Shown: positions 5,593 through 5,683 of the stretch, in pieces
Position numbering within the stretch: position 1 is the stretch's first letter
Layout: each line of letters opens with the position of its first letter
Assembly (NCBI GenBank): GCA_027019045.1
Contig: JALUXI010000280.1
Location: 1 to 5,683 of the forward strand
DNA: 5,683 bases
Direction: 5' to 3'
From: Piscirickettsiaceae bacterium
Lineage (GTDB): Bacteria; Pseudomonadota; Gammaproteobacteria; Thiomicrospirales; Thiomicrospiraceae
Translations under genes and position numbers: made by a program
The notes under the pieces: model-generated
The model's input: only the letters and a program-made list of their open reading frames with translations
Database searches by the model: none
What the model was told of the DNA's origin: nothing

Positions 5593-5683
5593 ATGAGCGA
5601 CAAAACAGAAATCTTTATTGCCCGCCAACCCATTTTAGATGCCAATATGCAGCTCTTTGCTTATGAGCTACGATTTTTTCATG
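5593..5683 (+). CDS. EAL-HDOD type signalling protein, N-terminus only
   Basis: Thirty codons are visible before the right edge. The protein starts MSDKTEIFIARQPILDANMQ and continues LFAYELRFFH. The ARQPI-D-x(4-7)-YEL pattern is the typical beginning of proteins with an EAL domain (often degenerate, cyclic-di-GMP related) followed by an HDOD domain, known as the YuxH/CdgJ type; these act in the cytoplasm in signalling linked to motility or surface behaviour. Neither the catalytic EAL residues nor the HDOD part is in view, so activity cannot be judged, and a plain EAL protein remains possible. The start is well supported by AAGGAG upstream. The gene is divergent from gcvH-rlmI and has its own control region with a strong inverted repeat. 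Confidence 0.75.
   Translation, partial: MSDKTEIFIARQPILDANMQLFAYELRFFH

Noticed and set aside
5442..5645. 67-codon minus-strand frame in the gcvH/EAL-HDOD gap
   Set aside because: It starts inside the EAL-HDOD coding region, has no ribosome site and runs across that gene's promoter; the translation resembles no protein family.

Overview
The window looks like chromosomal DNA from a gammaproteobacterium. LysA, the RlmI-type methyltransferase and GcvH all read like gammaproteobacterial proteins, with LysA and RlmI closest in memory to the Pseudomonas versions. A more exact placement is not supported. Base content is moderate to high over lysA and the gene after it, and lower over the fic gene and the intergenic stretches.

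Layout, left to right: (1) a 5'-truncated lysA (+) covers about the first 1.28 kb. (2) An uncharacterised 399-residue gene (+) starts inside the end of lysA. (3) A DUF4172-type Fic AMP-transferase gene (-) converges on that gene, and the two overlap tail to tail by 18 bases. (4) An intergenic stretch of about 200 bases upstream of fic and downstream of rlmI carries several inverted repeats. (5) gcvH and rlmI (both -) form a two-gene unit with an ATGA overlap. (6) A divergent control region of about 236 bases holds a strong 9-bp inverted repeat next to a -10-like box. (7) The first 30 codons of an EAL-HDOD-type signalling gene (+) run off the right edge.

The genes do not form one pathway. LysA makes lysine from meso-diaminopimelate. 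GcvH carries the lipoyl arm of the glycine cleavage system. RlmI methylates 23S rRNA. The Fic protein probably modifies target proteins with AMP. The last gene probably belongs to cyclic-di-GMP-type signalling. Nothing seen here is a new multi-gene system. The items most worth a second look are the unknown gene after lysA, the compositionally different fic gene with its altered inhibitory motif and palindromic promoter, and the symmetric operator-like repeat before the EAL-HDOD gene. No tRNA, rRNA, CRISPR array, insertion sequence or transposase was seen.
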